In this document: in pieces, positions 15,687 to 25,333 of the stretch
Position numbering within the stretch: the first letter of the stretch is position 1
Layout: the number at the start of each line of letters is the position of its first letter
Assembly (NCBI RefSeq): GCF_004348315.1
Contig: NZ_SMKC01000019.1
Location: 1 to 42,801, forward strand
DNA length: 42,801 nt
DNA from: Streptomyces sp. 8K308
GTDB lineage: Bacteria > Actinomycetota > Actinomycetes > Streptomycetales > Streptomycetaceae
Direction: 5' to 3'
Position numbers and translations under genes: made by a program
Notes under the pieces: generated by a model
Databases searched by the model: none
Seen by the model: only the letters and a program-made list of their open reading frames with translations
What the model was told of the DNA's origin: nothing

Positions 15687-16764
15687 AGCGGAACTCCACG
15701 ACGTCGCCGTCGCGCATCACGTAGTCCTTGCCCTCCATGCGGGCCTTGCCGCGGGAGCGGGCCTCGGCGACGGAGCCGGCTTCGAGGAGGTCGTCGTAGG
15801 AGATGACCTCGGCCTTGATGAACCCCTTCTGGAAGTCGGTGTGGATGACGCCGGCCGCCTCGGGGGCGGTGGCGCCCTTGGGGATGGTCCAGGCGCGGGC
15901 TTCCTTGGGCCCTGCGGTCAGGTAGGTCTGGAGGCCGAGGGTGTCGAAGCCGACACGGGCCAGCGTGGCCAGGCCCGGCTCCTGCTGGCCGACGGTCTCG
16001 AGCAGTTCGAGGGCCTCGTCGTCGTCGAGCTCGGCGAGGTCCGCCTCCAGCTTGGCGTTGAGGAAGATCGCCTCGGCCGGCGCCACCAGGGCGCGTTGCT
16101 CGGCCTTGAAGGTCTCGTCGGTCAGCTCGTCCTCGTCCACGTTGAAGACGTAGAGGAAGGGCTTGACCGTCAGCAGGTGCAGCTCGCGCAGCGGCTCGGC
16201 CTGCTCGGAGCCCTGGGCGATGCCGGCCGAGAAGAGGGTGCGGCCGTCCTCGAGGATCGCCTTGGCCGCCTCGACGGCGGCGACGACCGGCTGCCTGTCC
16301 TTCTTGATCCTGGCTTCCTTCTGGAGCCTGGGCAGCACCTTCTCGACGGTCTGCAGGTCGGCCAGGATCAGCTCGGTGTCGATGGTCTCGATGTCGCTCT
16401 TCGGCGACACCTTGCCGTCGACGTGGACCACGTTCTCGTCCTTGAAGGCCCGGATGACCTGGCAGATCGCGTCCGACTCGCGGATGTGGTGGAGGAACTT
16501 GTTGCCCAGGCCCTCGCCCTCGCTCGCGCCGCGCACGATGCCCGCGATGTCCACGAAATCGACGGTGGCCGGCAGGACCCGCTGCGAGCCGAAGAGCTCG
16601 CCGAGCCGCGCGAGGCGCGAGTCGGGCACGCCGACGACGCCGATGTTGGGCTCGATGGTGGCGAAGGGGTAGTTGGCCGCCAGGACGTCGTTCTTGGTCA
16701 GGGCGTTGAACAGGGTCGACTTGCCGACGTTCGGCAGGCCGACGATTCCGATCGTGAGCGACAC
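15676..16764 (-). CDS. ychF: Redox-regulated ATPase YchF (Obg-family)
   Basis: Universal Obg-related P-loop NTPase that prefers ATP, 362 residues, the standard length. The G1 motif GLPNVGKSTLFNAL is at about 9-22, followed by NYPFATIEPNIGVV and the G3 region VDFVDIAGIVRGAS. A helical coiled region follows, and the C-terminal TGS domain includes ARAWTIPKGATAP and HTDFQKGFIKAEV. The start is GTG 16764. It binds ribosomes and has been linked to stress and translation control. It is likely monocistronic; its stop overlaps the serpin stop region in convergent orientation. Confidence 0.97.
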   Translation of the reverse strand: MSLTIGIVGLPNVGKSTLFNALTKNDVLAANYPFATIEPNIGVVGVPDSRLARLGELFGSQRVLPATVDFVDIAGIVRGASEGEGLGNKFLHHIRESDAICQVIRAFKDENVVHVDGKVSPKSDIETIDTELILADLQTVEKVLPRLQKEARIKKDRQPVVAAVEAAKAILEDGRTLFSAGIAQGSEQAEPLRELHLLTVKPFLYVFNVDEDELTDETFKAEQRALVAPAEAIFLNAKLEADLAELDDDEALELLETVGQQEPGLATLARVGFDTLGLQTYLTAGPKEARAWTIPKGATAPEAAGVIHTDFQKGFIKAEVISYDDLLEAGSVAEARSRGKARMEGKDYVMRDGDVVEFRFNV

Positions 16765-16945
16765 GTGAGACTTCCCGGGCGAGAATGCGTGGACGGTGGG
16801 CCGACGGACCGTGGGCCGATGAACCAGTCTACGGGCGCGCCCGGGGCCGACTACCCCCGACGGGTGAGCCCTCGACCGACTGTCATATGGGCCGCAAGCG
16901 TGTCCATCGCCCTTTTCACCCCCTTCGCCACCTTACCTTGGTGAC

Positions 16946-17452
16946 GTGGAACACATTACGCACACAACCCGTCACCCAGAGCACTACACGGCGGCCCCGG
17001 TGCGGACGAGGGTGCCCCGGCCGGCCGGGCGGGTGCCCGCGGTGGGAAACCCGCCGCGGCCGAGGCGGCGACTCCCCAGGGCGCGCCTCACCGGGCTCGG
17101 CTGCGGGGTCCTCGCGGTGGCGTCGATGGTCGCGGCGGCCTGGCTCTGCGAGCTGGTCGGGGACGACGGGGCGCCGACCTACTACGGGGCGCTGTTCGTC
17201 GTCACGGCGGCGGCCGTCTCGCTCTGGGTGCGGCCGGCCGACCTGGTCTGTGCCCCGGTCGCGGCCCCCATCGCGTTCGCCATCGGCCTGCTCACCACGA
17301 ACGGCCTGCTGGAGACGGTGACGAGCCTGGCGCTCAGCGCGCCCTGGGTCTTCGCCGGCACCATGACGGCCTGCGCCGTCACGCTCTCCCGCTCCTGCCA
17401 CCAGCTGCTGCGCAGGCGGGCCGCGCGGCGGGCCGCGGCGCGCGGCCGCTAG
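16946..17452 (+). CDS. DUF6542 membrane protein
   Basis: Small integral membrane protein, 168 residues, matching actinobacterial DUF6542 proteins. A basic, Pro-rich cytoplasmic N-terminus (about 1-47) leads into four hydrophobic segments: LTGLGCGVLAVASMVAAAWL, YYGALFVVTAAAVSLWV, LVCAPVAAPIAFAIGLL and a segment around WVFAGTMTACAVTL. It ends in a very basic tail (RRRAARRAAARGR). The GTG start at 16946 is 181 bp from the divergent ychF start, so this gap holds both promoters. Its function is unknown. It is convergent with ispH, whose stop is 6 bp away. Confidence 0.8.
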   Translation: MEHITHTTRHPEHYTAAPVRTRVPRPAGRVPAVGNPPRPRRRLPRARLTGLGCGVLAVASMVAAAWLCELVGDDGAPTYYGALFVVTAAAVSLWVRPADLVCAPVAAPIAFAIGLLTTNGLLETVTSLALSAPWVFAGTMTACAVTLSRSCHQLLRRRAARRAAARGR

Positions 17453-17458
17453 CCGGGC

Positions 17459-18466
17459 TCAGGTGCCGGCCCCGGCCCCGGCCTCGACGCGCAGCGCGGC
17501 CGCCTCGGCGCGCAGGTCACGGCGCAGCTCCTTGGGCAGCGAGAACTGGATGTGCTCGCGCATCGGCTGCACGACCTCGACCTGGCCGAAGCCACGCTCG
17601 GCCAGCCACTCGAGCACGCCGTCCACCAGCACCTCGGGGACCGAGGCGCCCGAGGAGAGCCCGACCGTGGTCACGCCGGCCAGCCACGCCTCGTCGATCT
17701 CGCCGGCGTTGTCCACCAGGTAGGCGGCCCCGGCGCCGGCGCCGAGCGCCACCTCGACCATGCGGGCCGAGTTGGACGAGTTGCGCGAGCCGACCACGAG
17801 CACCAGGTCCGCCTCGGCGGCGACCTGCTTGATCGCGGTCTGCCGGTTCTGCGTGGCGTAGCAGATGTCGTCGCTCGGCGGGTCGTTCAGCAGGGGGAAG
17901 CGGCGCTTGAGGGCGCCGACGGTCTCCATGGTCTCGTCGACCGAGAGCGTCGTCTGGGAGAGCCAGACCACCCGGGAGGGGTCCTTGACCTCGACCTGCT
18001 CGGCCGCCTCCGGGCCGTCGACCAGGGTGATGTGGTCGGGCGCCTCGCCGCTGGTGCCGACGACCTCCTCGTGGCCCTGGTGGCCGATGAGCAGGATCTC
18101 GTAGTCGTCCCTGGCGAAGCGGACGGCCTCCTTGTGGACCTTGGTGACCAACGGGCAGGTGGCGTCCACGGTGGCCAGGCCGCCGCGCTCGGCCTCGCGG
18201 TGCACCTCGGGGGCGACCCCGTGGGCCGAGAAGACCACGATCTCGCCGCGCGGAACCTCGGAGGTCTCGTCGACGAAGACGGCGCCCTTCTGCTCCAGCA
18301 TGCGCACCACGTACTTGTTGTGCACGATCTCGTGGCGCACGTAGATGGGCGCCCCGTACTGCTCGAGGGCGCGCTCGACGGCGATCACGGCCCGGTCCAC
18401 GCCCGCGCAGTATCCACGGGGGGCGGCGAGAAGTACGCGGCGGTTGGTGTCAGACGGGTCAACCAT
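17459..18466 (-). CDS. ispH: 4-hydroxy-3-methylbut-2-enyl diphosphate reductase IspH
   Basis: Last enzyme of the MEP isoprenoid pathway, converting HMBPP to IPP and DMAPP with a [4Fe-4S] cluster; 335 residues. The three cluster cysteines are visible in [13 protein letters not shown] (about 19), [12 protein letters not shown] and [12 protein letters not shown]. Substrate-binding motifs [10 protein letters not shown] and FSAHGVAP and the [10 protein letters not shown] segment are present. ATG 18466 is divergent from xseA with an 80-bp shared promoter region. The C-terminal tail (VEAGAGAGT) is low complexity. The Z-isoprenyl synthase at 40.9 kb is a downstream user of the products. Confidence 0.97.
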   Translation of the reverse strand: MVDPSDTNRRVLLAAPRGYCAGVDRAVIAVERALEQYGAPIYVRHEIVHNKYVVRMLEQKGAVFVDETSEVPRGEIVVFSAHGVAPEVHREAERGGLATVDATCPLVTKVHKEAVRFARDDYEILLIGHQGHEEVVGTSGEAPDHITLVDGPEAAEQVEVKDPSRVVWLSQTTLSVDETMETVGALKRRFPLLNDPPSDDICYATQNRQTAIKQVAAEADLVLVVGSRNSSNSARMVEVALGAGAGAAYLVDNAGEIDEAWLAGVTTVGLSSGASVPEVLVDGVLEWLAERGFGQVEVVQPMREHIQFSLPKELRRDLRAEAAALRVEAGAGAGT

Positions 18467-18546
18467 GCGCCTATCGTACGGGGGCGCTCCGACAACCCCG
18501 ACGGCCGCTTCGGCCGGCTGTCGGTGGCCGACGATAGCGTGAGGCC

Positions 18547-19770
18547 ATGGCTGTGCAGACGTCGGCGGAGACGCCGATCCCGGTGGGCGAGGTGTCCAGG
18601 CTCATCGGGAGTTGGGTCGAGCGCCTGGGCGCGGTGTGGGTGGAGGGGCAGATCACCCAGCTGAGCCGCCGGCCCGGCTTCGGGGTGGTCTTCCTCACGC
18701 TGCGGGACCCCGCGCAGGACGTCTCGCTCCGAGTCACCTGCTATCGCGGGGTGTTCGACCGGGTCGCGGACGTGATACGCGAGGGCGCCCGGGTGGTGGT
18801 CCTCGGCAAGCCCGAGTGGTACGCGCCGCGTGGCGAGTTGTCGTTGCGCGCGTCCGAGATCCGCGCGGTGGGGGTGGGCGAGCTGCTGCTCCGCCTTGAC
18901 CGGCTCAAACGCGCCCTGGCCGCCGAGGGGTTGTTCGCGGCCGAGCGGAAGCGGCCGCTGCCGTTCCTGCCAGGCTGCGTCGGCCTGGTGACCGGCCGCG
19001 CCTCGGCCGCCGAGCGCGACGTGTTGGAGAACGCGCGGCTGCGCTGGCCCGCGGTCCGCTTCGCGGTGCGCAACGTGGCGGTGCAGGGCGTGCACGCCGT
19101 GCCCCAGGTGGTCGACGCGGTGCGGGAGTTGGACGCGGATCCGGCGGTGGACGTGATCATCGTGGCCCGGGGCGGCGGCAGCGTGGAGGACCTGTTGCCC
19201 TTCTCCGACGAGGCGTTGGTGCGGGCGGTGGCCGAGTGCCGCACGCCGGTGGTGTCGGCCATCGGCCACGAGCCCGACACCCCGCTGCTCGACCTGGTGG
19301 CGGACGTGCGGGCCTCCACGCCGACGGACGCGGCCAAGCGCACCGTACCGGACGTGGGCGAGGAGCTGGCGCGGGTGCGGCAGCTGCGGGAGCGCGCCAG
19401 GCGGGTGCTCGGCTCGCTGCTCGACCGGGAGGAGCGGGGCCTGGCGGCGGCGCGCAGCCGGCCCTCGATGGCCCATCCGCACCGGATGGTGGACGGGCGC
19501 CAGGAGGAGCTCGCGGCCCTGCTCGAGCGCTCCCGGCGCACGCTTCGGCACCTGCTCGACCGGGCGGCGGGCGATCTGGAGCACACCAGGGCGCGCGTGG
19601 TGGCGCTCTCCCCCGCGGCCACCCTGCGCCGCGGCTACGCGGTGCTCCAGCGCGCGGACGGCGCGGCGGTGCGCGCGGTGGGCGAGGTGGCGGCGGGCGA
19701 GCGGCTGCGGGCCCGGGTGGCGGACGGCGCCTTCCCCGTGACGGTGGAGAACGAGCGTGAGGCGACGTGA
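18547..19770 (+). CDS. xseA: Exodeoxyribonuclease VII large subunit
   Basis: Catalytic subunit of exonuclease VII, which degrades single-stranded DNA to oligonucleotides; 407 residues, normal for actinobacteria. An N-terminal OB-fold ([20 protein letters not shown]) is followed by the catalytic domain with [29 protein letters not shown] (about 203-220) and [14 protein letters not shown] equivalent, here [19 protein letters not shown] long coiled region and a C-terminal segment (LRRGYAVLQ) complete it. It overlaps xseB by 4 bp (GTGA), so the two subunits are made together. Confidence 0.96.
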   Translation: MAVQTSAETPIPVGEVSRLIGSWVERLGAVWVEGQITQLSRRPGFGVVFLTLRDPAQDVSLRVTCYRGVFDRVADVIREGARVVVLGKPEWYAPRGELSLRASEIRAVGVGELLLRLDRLKRALAAEGLFAAERKRPLPFLPGCVGLVTGRASAAERDVLENARLRWPAVRFAVRNVAVQGVHAVPQVVDAVRELDADPAVDVIIVARGGGSVEDLLPFSDEALVRAVAECRTPVVSAIGHEPDTPLLDLVADVRASTPTDAAKRTVPDVGEELARVRQLRERARRVLGSLLDREERGLAAARSRPSMAHPHRMVDGRQEELAALLERSRRTLRHLLDRAAGDLEHTRARVVALSPAATLRRGYAVLQRADGAAVRAVGEVAAGERLRARVADGAFPVTVENEREAT

Positions 19771-20108
19771 GGGAGCGGCGGACCGGTGGAGAGGCGGAGC
19801 TTAGGGTGACGGACGTGACGAATCTGACGGATGCGACGGACGGGACGGACGAGGAGGCCGCGGCGGACGGTGCCGGCGCGGCGGCACTCGGCTACGAGCA
19901 GGCGCGGGACGAGCTGGTCGACGTGGTGCGCCGGCTTGAGGCGGGCGGCGTGACGCTCGAGGAGTCGCTCGCGCTGTGGGAGCGCGGCGAGGAGCTGGCG
20001 CGGATCTGCGGCCACTGGCTGGAGGGCGCCAGGGCCAGGCTGGACGCGGCGATCGCGGAGAGCGAGGGCGCCGCCGCGCGGGAGGCGGCGGACGGCACCG
20101 GGGAATAG
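19767..20108 (+). CDS. xseB: Exodeoxyribonuclease VII small subunit
   Basis: Small helical subunit of exonuclease VII. From GTG 19767 (inside the xseA stop) it has 113 residues. The conserved core is [20 protein letters not shown], then [15 protein letters not shown] and [12 protein letters not shown], the family hallmark. The first ~40 residues are acidic and not conserved. GTG 19806, preceded by GGAG at 7 bases, is an equally plausible start and would give 100 residues. It is co-transcribed with xseA. Confidence 0.93.
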   Translation: MRERRTGGEAELRVTDVTNLTDATDGTDEEAAADGAGAAALGYEQARDELVDVVRRLEAGGVTLEESLALWERGEELARICGHWLEGARARLDAAIAESEGAAAREAADGTGE

Positions 20109-20195
20109 CCACCCCGGGGCGCCGGTTGCGCGGTGTGTGCGGCCGGTCGCGCCGCTCACCCCCGCTCCTTCCCACCTTGCGAAAGGCACGCCAGG

Positions 20196-20792
20196 ATGAC
20201 CAGTCTCGCCCTCGACTCCGCCGCCCAGGACCTGCTCTTCCACGAGGCGCACACGGCCCGCGCCTTCACGGACGAGCCGGTGACCGACGAGCAGGTCGCG
20301 GCCGTCTACGACCTGATCAAGCTGGCGCCGACCGCGTACAACTCGTCGCCGCTGCGGATCACGCTGATCCGCAGCGCGGAGGCCAAGCAGCGGCTGCTGC
20401 GGCACGTGGCCTCCGGCAACCAGCGGCAGACGGCGGAGGCCCCGGTCACCGCGATCCTCTCCGCCGACCTGCACTTCCACGAGAGGCTGCCGGAGCTGTT
20501 CCCCGCGGTGCCGACCCTCAAGGACGACGCCTTCGGCGACGCCGAGGCGCGCGCCAGGCAGGCCCAGCTGAACGCGACGCTGCAGATCGGCTACTTCGTG
20601 CTCGGCGTGCGGGCGGCTGGACTCGCGGCGGGCCCGATGTCCGGCTTCGACGCGGCGGGCGTGGACAAGGAGTTCTTCGGGGACGGCAGGCAGCGCTCGC
20701 TGGTGCTGGTGAACATCGGCCGGCCGGCCGAGTCGGCGTTCGCGCCCCGGCAGCCGCGGCTGGCCGCCGAAGAGGCGGTCAGCTCGCTCTGA
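20196..20792 (+). CDS. Malonic semialdehyde reductase-like nitroreductase-family protein
   Basis: FMN-dependent nitroreductase-fold protein resembling RutE/malonic semialdehyde reductase, 198 residues. ATG 20196 follows GAAAGG by about 10 bases; earlier in-frame codons have no ribosome site. Landmarks are HTARAFTDEPVTDEQV, APTAYNSSPLRITLI, the central helix QLNATLQIGYFVLGVRAAGL and the end motif LVNIGRP. The family reduces small aldehydes or quinone-like substrates with NAD(P)H. The real substrate here is unknown, since no pyrimidine-degradation genes accompany it. Its 3' end overlaps the convergent DUF4245 gene by 14 bp. Confidence 0.85.
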   Translation: MTSLALDSAAQDLLFHEAHTARAFTDEPVTDEQVAAVYDLIKLAPTAYNSSPLRITLIRSAEAKQRLLRHVASGNQRQTAEAPVTAILSADLHFHERLPELFPAVPTLKDDAFGDAEARARQAQLNATLQIGYFVLGVRAAGLAAGPMSGFDAAGVDKEFFGDGRQRSLVLVNIGRPAESAFAPRQPRLAAEEAVSSL

Positions 20793-21420
20793 CCTCGAGG
20801 GACTCCGCGAAGGCGGCGAGTTGGTCGGTGGCCGCCGTGCCGAACACCACGGTGGTCACCTCCGACTCCCTGAGCACCAGCGCGTCGTACCGGTCGCCCT
20901 CGTAGCGGGCCCAGTCCCGGCCGGCCACCGCCACCGTCTCGCCGGTGTCCTCGGCTTCCCTGGTGATCGAGGCCACGAAGGGCTCGGGGCCGGCGACGAT
21001 CGCGTCGGACTGGGCGAGCGCGACGTAGTCGTCCTCCGGATCGATCATGCCGAGCCGCCAGGTGGCGCCGAACTCGCCCTGCGGCTCGTACCGGACGGAG
21101 GTGGCCCGCCAGTCGGCCGGCAGCCCCTCGGGCGCCAGCAGCTCGTACGGGGCGACGCGGGCCGCGGTGCTGGCCGCCACGTCGTACTCCACCTCGCGCA
21201 CCGGGTCGATGGACTCGTCGTGCGGGATGAAGAAGTACATGGCGAAGGCGCCGACGCAGATGATCGCCATGGACAGCACCATGTTCCTGATCGTCTGGAG
21301 GCGGAGGCGCTGCCGCGACCTCCCGGCGGGCCGCTCACCCGCCGGCTCCGTCTCCCCCGCCGGCTCCGCCCCGCTCACCGTCTCCGCCTGCCGCTCGCTC
21401 TCGGTCGTCTCGCTCGCCAC
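20779..21420 (-). CDS. DUF4245 membrane-anchored protein
   Basis: Membrane-anchored protein of the DUF4245 family, about 213 residues from GTG 21420; ATG 21477 would add 19 residues and neither start has a strong ribosome site. A cytoplasmic, Glu/Ala-rich N-terminus leads to one membrane segment ([20 protein letters not shown]), then an outside domain with [33 protein letters not shown] and a conserved end [18 protein letters not shown]. The family is actinobacterial, commonly beside glpX, and of unknown function. It is divergent from glpX across about 130 bp that hold both promoters. Confidence 0.85.
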   Translation of the reverse strand: MASETTESERQAETVSGAEPAGETEPAGERPAGRSRQRLRLQTIRNMVLSMAIICVGAFAMYFFIPHDESIDPVREVEYDVAASTAARVAPYELLAPEGLPADWRATSVRYEPQGEFGATWRLGMIDPEDDYVALAQSDAIVAGPEPFVASITREAEDTGETVAVAGRDWARYEGDRYDALVLRESEVTTVVFGTAATDQLAAFAESLEVRAS

Positions 21421-21553
21421 CCAGCCATCGTCGCGCACGCCGCCCGGCGCCGAGCAACCGCCCCCGGCAACGCTCATCCGAAGGGCACTCTGCTCATGTG
21501 TACGGTTCCGGGCTAGAGTCGAAAGTACCCTCCGCCCAGAAAGGCGTGTTTCG

Positions 21554-22582
21554 ATGCCCGAACACCTTCCGCCCCAACTCGACGTCGATCCGCAGGCCCC
21601 CGACCGCAACCTGGCCCTGGAGCTGGTCCGGGTCACCGAGGCCGGCGCCATGGCCTCCGGTCGCTGGGTCGGCCGCGGCGACAAGAACGGGGCCGACGGC
21701 GCCGCCGTGCGGGCCATGCGCACGCTGGTCTCCACGGTGTCGATGAACGGCGTGGTGGTGATCGGCGAGGGCGAGAAGGACGAGGCGCCAATGCTGTTCA
21801 ACGGCGAGCGGGTGGGCGACGGGACGGGCCCCGAGTGCGACGTGGCCGTCGACCCGGTGGACGGCACCACGCTCACCGCCAAGGGCATGGGAAACGCGGT
21901 CTCGGTGCTGGCCGTGGCCGAGCGCGGCGCGATGTTCGACCCGAGCGCCGTCTTCTACATGGACAAGCTGGCCACGGGCCCCGAGGCCGCAGAGTTCGTC
22001 GACATCGACGCGCCGGCGGCCGTCAACATCCGCCGGGTCGCCAAGGCCAAGGGCGGCAGCCCGGAGGACGTCACGGTGGTCATCCTGGACCGGCCGCGCC
22101 ACGCGGACCTGGTGCGGGAGGTGCGGGAGAGCGGCGCGCGGATCAAGTTCATCTCGGACGGCGACGTGGCCGGCGCGATCATGAGCGTCCGCGAGGGCAC
22201 GGGCGTCGACCTGCTGCTCGGCGTCGGCGGCACCCCCGAGGGCATCATCGCGGCCTGCGCCATCAAGTGCCTGGGCGGCACCATCCAGGGCAAGCTGTGG
22301 CCCAAGGACGAGGCGGAGCGTCGGGCGGCGCTGGACGCCGGCCACGACCTGGACCGGGTGCTGCACACCGACGACCTGGTGCGCGGCGAGAACGTCTTCT
22401 TCGTCGCCACCGGCATCACCGACGGCGAGCTGCTCCGCGGCGTCCGCTACCGCGGCGAGACGGCCACCACCCAGTCCCTGGTGGTCCGCTCCCGCTCGGG
22501 CACGATCCGCCAGATCGACTCCACCCACCGCCTCTCCAAGCTCCGCGCCTACAGCGCCATCGACTTCGCCCGCGGACGCTAG
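21554..22582 (+). CDS. glpX: Class II fructose-1,6-bisphosphatase GlpX
   Basis: Gluconeogenic fructose-1,6-bisphosphatase of the GlpX class, 342 residues, the main form in actinobacteria. The metal and phosphate motifs are [15 protein letters not shown] (about 75) and [13 protein letters not shown] (about 98). Further conserved parts are [25 protein letters not shown] and [12 protein letters not shown] 21554 is preceded by AGAAAGG at about 10 bases. It has the divergent DUF4245 gene as neighbour and no partner downstream; a GC-rich hairpin region follows. Confidence 0.97.
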   Translation: MPEHLPPQLDVDPQAPDRNLALELVRVTEAGAMASGRWVGRGDKNGADGAAVRAMRTLVSTVSMNGVVVIGEGEKDEAPMLFNGERVGDGTGPECDVAVDPVDGTTLTAKGMGNAVSVLAVAERGAMFDPSAVFYMDKLATGPEAAEFVDIDAPAAVNIRRVAKAKGGSPEDVTVVILDRPRHADLVREVRESGARIKFISDGDVAGAIMSVREGTGVDLLLGVGGTPEGIIAACAIKCLGGTIQGKLWPKDEAERRAALDAGHDLDRVLHTDDLVRGENVFFVATGITDGELLRGVRYRGETATTQSLVVRSRSGTIRQIDSTHRLSKLRAYSAIDFARGR

Positions 22583-23265
22583 GCGCGGGCGCTCAGCGCG
22601 CGAGCGCTGGGCAGCGACGCGGGCTTCGCCGACCCGCCGACGGCGGCCGGCGCGCCGGCCGGATGGTGGATCGGCGCGGCACGGCGGCACGACGCCCCGG
22701 GGCATGCGCCGGGGGCCAGACGCCCTGGGGCGGACCCAACGCCAGGCGCCTCCCGGAGGCGCCGGCCGCGAAGCGGGACCAGCGAGCCCGGAGTGGGCGT
22801 TGGGGCCCTGTCCCGACACGGCGGCGCGGGCGCTGCGCGCGGCGCCGGCTGTGCCGGGTCACTGGGTGCGGCCCGGCAAGGCCAAGCGCCCGGGACCGAG
22901 ACGGGCTCGCCGGTCCGGGGCCTGGCCCCCTTCCGGCCGGGGCAGGGCGGCCACGGCCGAACTGCGGCCAGCCGGAAGGCGGCGAGCAACGGACGGAGGC
23001 CCCTCCCACGGCCGGAACCGCCGGCCGGCGGAGGGGCCTTGCGGCCGGGGCGGGTAGGGCGGCCACGCCCGAACCCGCTCTCCCCGGCCGGCCAGGCCAT
23101 CGGTCGGGGAGAGCAGCGAGTCGCGGGACGGCTGCCCCGGCGCCTGATACCGCAGGTGGCGAGGGGCCTTGCGGCCGGACGGGCAGGGCGGCCACGCCCG
23201 GACGGCAACCGGAGCCGGCTGGCCCCCGGTGACAACCGGGACAGGCAGGGCGAACGCCCGGTCCG
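22583..23265. repeat. GC-rich non-coding region with dispersed direct repeats
   Basis: The 680 bp between the convergent glpX and wbl genes contain no credible gene; the open frames are artefacts of very high GC. A ~40-bp element with core GCCTTGCGGCCGG and GGGCGGCCACGCCCG occurs at 23031-23072 and 23161-23200, with a partial copy at 22933-22960. The copies are imperfect and in the same orientation. Several can fold because GGGCG and CGCCC pair within the unit. They look like a REP-type intergenic repeat. Confidence 0.55.
22997..23039. terminator. Terminator-like hairpin between glpX and wbl
   Basis: AGGCCCCTCC (22997-23006) pairs perfectly with GGAGGGGCCT (23030-23039), with a GC-rich, itself foldable 23-base loop and TT following on the plus strand. 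It lies about 415 bp beyond the glpX stop, so it could end long glpX transcripts or wbl readthrough from the other side. There is no proper U-tract, as is common in Streptomyces terminators. Confidence 0.4.
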
Positions 23266-23634
23266 TCAGGCGATGCGGCTGATGTCGGCGGCCCGGCCGC
23301 CAGGGCCGGTGGCCTCGCGCCGCCGGCGCCTGCTCAGCACCACGCGCCGCTCCGCGGCCGTGAGGCCGCCCCACACCCCGTAAGGCTCCGGTTGGAGCAG
23401 CGCGTGCTCCCGGCATTCGAGCAGCACCGGGCACCGGGCACAGACCGACTTGGCGGCCTGCTCCCTGGACAGCCGCGCCGCGGTGGGCTCCTGAGACGGA
23501 GCGAAGAACAGCCCCGCCTCATCCCGGCGGCAGGCGGCCTCCGAATGCCAGGGACCGGCCAGGTCCCTCGGGCTGCGCTGAGTGGGTACGGCTGGGGACC
23601 ACTGGGACTCTTGTGGCGGTGACGATTGCAGCAC
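23266..23634 (-). CDS. WhiB-like iron-sulfur transcription regulator (probably WblI type)
   Basis: WhiB-family protein, 122 residues from GTG 23634, which has AGGAG 6 bases upstream; a longer frame to 23685 lacks a ribosome site. The four cluster cysteines are visible: EAACRRDEA, then VCARC and LEC. The GVWGGLT motif and a basic C-terminus (RRVVLSRRRRREAT) complete the family pattern. These proteins carry a [4Fe-4S] cluster sensitive to oxygen and NO and regulate by binding the primary sigma factor. Position next to glpX suggests the WblI orthologue of S. coelicolor, from memory. The 237-bp upstream region holds its promoter. Confidence 0.9.
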   Translation of the reverse strand: MLQSSPPQESQWSPAVPTQRSPRDLAGPWHSEAACRRDEAGLFFAPSQEPTAARLSREQAAKSVCARCPVLLECREHALLQPEPYGVWGGLTAAERRVVLSRRRRREATGPGGRAADISRIA

Positions 23635-23871
23635 GGTCAACTCCTGATGACGGCTACGGAGGTCGCTCCTGGCGTGGACCCTCACCCGTCCGTGGGGGAG
23701 CCGCGGTTCGCCCTTCCCACCATGCGGCCATACGAGTGACGGTCCCCCGAGCCCTACCCGCTGTGCGCACGCTTATGCACGGAGCGACAACAAGCCGGTC
23801 GTATCAGTCGTTACGTCAGTCGTTCCGGTTAATCGTCCCCGTTATGCGTCGCCGAGCGGTGTTGTTGGCCG

Positions 23872-24585
23872 TCATGCGTCACGGAGGTCGCGGATCCGCT
23901 TGCCGCGCACCACCTTCGCGTCCACGCCGCCCCAGATGGCCACGCCCTGGACGGTGATCACCGGAGCGCCCGGCTCGGTGGACTCGATCTCCCTGACGTC
24001 GAAGCCACCCATCACGCCGCTGCCCGCGCTGCGCAGCGTCACGTTCTCCGGGACCTTGATCTCGATGCCGCCGCAGATCGCCGTGGCGTTGATGACCACC
24101 TGCTGCTGCTCGAAGATGGCCTCGGTCAGGTCGAGTTCGACGCCGCCGCAGACGGCGACCGCGTTGATCTTCGCGCCGACCCGCCAACGCCCCTGCCGGT
24201 TGGCGCCGCTGAGCACCGCCACCACGTTCTTCGCGCCGGCCACCTGGATCCCGTGGCCCGCGGCCCGCACCCCGGCGGACCGTGGCCCGACGCCCACGGC
24301 CGGAGAGGCGGCGGGCGCGGCGTATCGCTGACCGGCCGGCAGGTCGCCGATCAGCGGCTCGAGTTCGGCCAGCGTCTTGGCCCGGTAGACCGCGTCGATC
24401 CGCTCGGCGTGCTCCTCGGCGTCGATGCGGCCCTCGGCCAGGGCCTCGCGCAGGATGTCGGCTATCCGGTCCCGGTCCGCGTCTGAGGCGCGGACCGCCG
24501 GCGGACCGGCAACGGCTTGCTGCGGCGCCGCCTTGTCCAGCGGCACCTTCCCCAACGGCACGGCGGGCGGGTTCTCGGCTGTCAC
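23872..24585 (-). CDS. DUF1707 domain protein with LiaF-like C-terminal domain
   Basis: Protein of about 237 residues from GTG 24585; the much longer frame into ahpC is spurious. The N-terminal DUF1707 helical domain is clear (RASDADRDRIADIL, then EGRIDAEEHAERIDAVYRA and KTLAELEPLIGDLP). The second half is a beta-rich LiaF-like repeat region (KNVVAVLSGANRQGRWRV, INAVAVCGGVELDL, INATAICGGIEIKVPE, VAIWGGVDAKVV) with recurring GG turns. No membrane segment is evident. DUF1707 proteins are often tied to envelope stress in actinobacteria, but the function is not established. It is divergent from ahpC over about 180 bp with a palindrome near its start. Confidence 0.85.
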   Translation of the reverse strand: MTAENPPAVPLGKVPLDKAAPQQAVAGPPAVRASDADRDRIADILREALAEGRIDAEEHAERIDAVYRAKTLAELEPLIGDLPAGQRYAAPAASPAVGVGPRSAGVRAAGHGIQVAGAKNVVAVLSGANRQGRWRVGAKINAVAVCGGVELDLTEAIFEQQQVVINATAICGGIEIKVPENVTLRSAGSGVMGGFDVREIESTEPGAPVITVQGVAIWGGVDAKVVRGKRIRDLRDA

Positions 24586-24603
24586 TCGTTCAGCGTACCG
24601 AAA

Positions 24604-24617
24604 CGCGATACATCGCG
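24604..24617. promoter_or_regulatory. Inverted repeat upstream of the DUF1707 gene
   Basis: CGCGAT-AC-ATCGCG is a perfect 6-bp inverted repeat with a 2-bp centre, 19 bp before the GTG of the DUF1707 gene and about 150 bp before ahpC. It lies in the shared promoter region and could be a repressor site or a chance dyad. No match to a known consensus was recognised. Confidence 0.35.
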
Positions 24618-24765
24618 ACCAGTCCCGAGGGCGCCGAGTCGGCCCCGCGGGCGCCCAATCCCCGTCAACCACGAAACCACCCGAAACGGTGATTCCGGGA
24701 GCACTGCCGCGTATGCGACGGTGGGAACTTCCATCCGCACAACCACGATCATGGAGCCCCGTCAC

Positions 24766-25320
24766 ATGCTCACCATCGGCGACCAGTTCCCCGCCTACCG
24801 ACTGACCGGCGTGGTCGGCCCGTCCGACGCCTTGGAGTTCCGCACCTTCTCCAGCGAGGACCGAGAGAAGAGCTGGACCGTCGTCTTCTTCTGGCCCAAG
24901 GACTTCACCTTCGTCTGCCCCACCGAGATCGCCGCCTTCGGGCGCCTGCACGAAGAGTTCGCCGAGCGCGACGCCCAACTCCTCGGCGTCTCGGGGGACT
25001 CCGAGTACGTCCACCACGCCTGGCGCCGCGACCACCAGGACCTCCGCGAGCTGCCGATCCCGATGCTCTCCGACGCCCGCCAGGACCTGATGCGGGCCTG
25101 CGGCATCCGCGGCGCCGACGGCTTCGCGCAGCGCGCCGTGTTCATCGTCGACCCGCACAACGAGGTCCAGTTCACGATGGTCACGGCGGGCTCCGTGGGC
25201 CGCAACCCCGCCGAGGTGCTCCGGGTGTTGGACGCGCTGCAGACCGACGAGCTGTGCCCGTGCAACTGGAACCGGGGCGACGAGACCCTGGACCCGGTCA
25301 AGCTGCTCGCGGGCGTCTGA
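24766..25320 (+). CDS. ahpC: Alkyl hydroperoxide reductase C (2-Cys peroxiredoxin)
   Basis: Cytoplasmic peroxiredoxin, 184 residues from ATG 24766, the usual actinomycete length; GGAG lies 9 bases upstream, inside the weaker ATG 24751. The peroxidatic Cys51 is in KDFTFVCPTE, with GDSEYVHHAWRRDH typical of actinomycete AhpC. The resolving region is DELCPCNWNRGDE (Cys164 and Cys166). It reduces organic peroxides and is recycled by AhpD, encoded 13 bp downstream. In S. coelicolor a divergent oxyR controls the pair; here that position is held by the DUF1707 gene. Confidence 0.96.
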   Translation: MLTIGDQFPAYRLTGVVGPSDALEFRTFSSEDREKSWTVVFFWPKDFTFVCPTEIAAFGRLHEEFAERDAQLLGVSGDSEYVHHAWRRDHQDLRELPIPMLSDARQDLMRACGIRGADGFAQRAVFIVDPHNEVQFTMVTAGSVGRNPAEVLRVLDALQTDELCPCNWNRGDETLDPVKLLAGV

Positions 25321-25333
25321 GGCGTCGGCACCG

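Noticed and set aside
16785..17321. Plus-strand frame of 178 codons overlapping the DUF6542 gene
   Set aside because: It is out of frame with the better-supported membrane protein and shows shadow composition.
18385..19584. Long minus-strand frame opposite xseA
   Set aside because: Antisense to a clear exonuclease VII large subunit; no family similarity seen.
22593..23434. Overlapping minus-strand frames of about 190-200 codons in the glpX-wbl gap
   Set aside because: Low-complexity Arg/Pro/Gly/Ala sequences in all frames, no ribosome sites, and direct repeats in the DNA.
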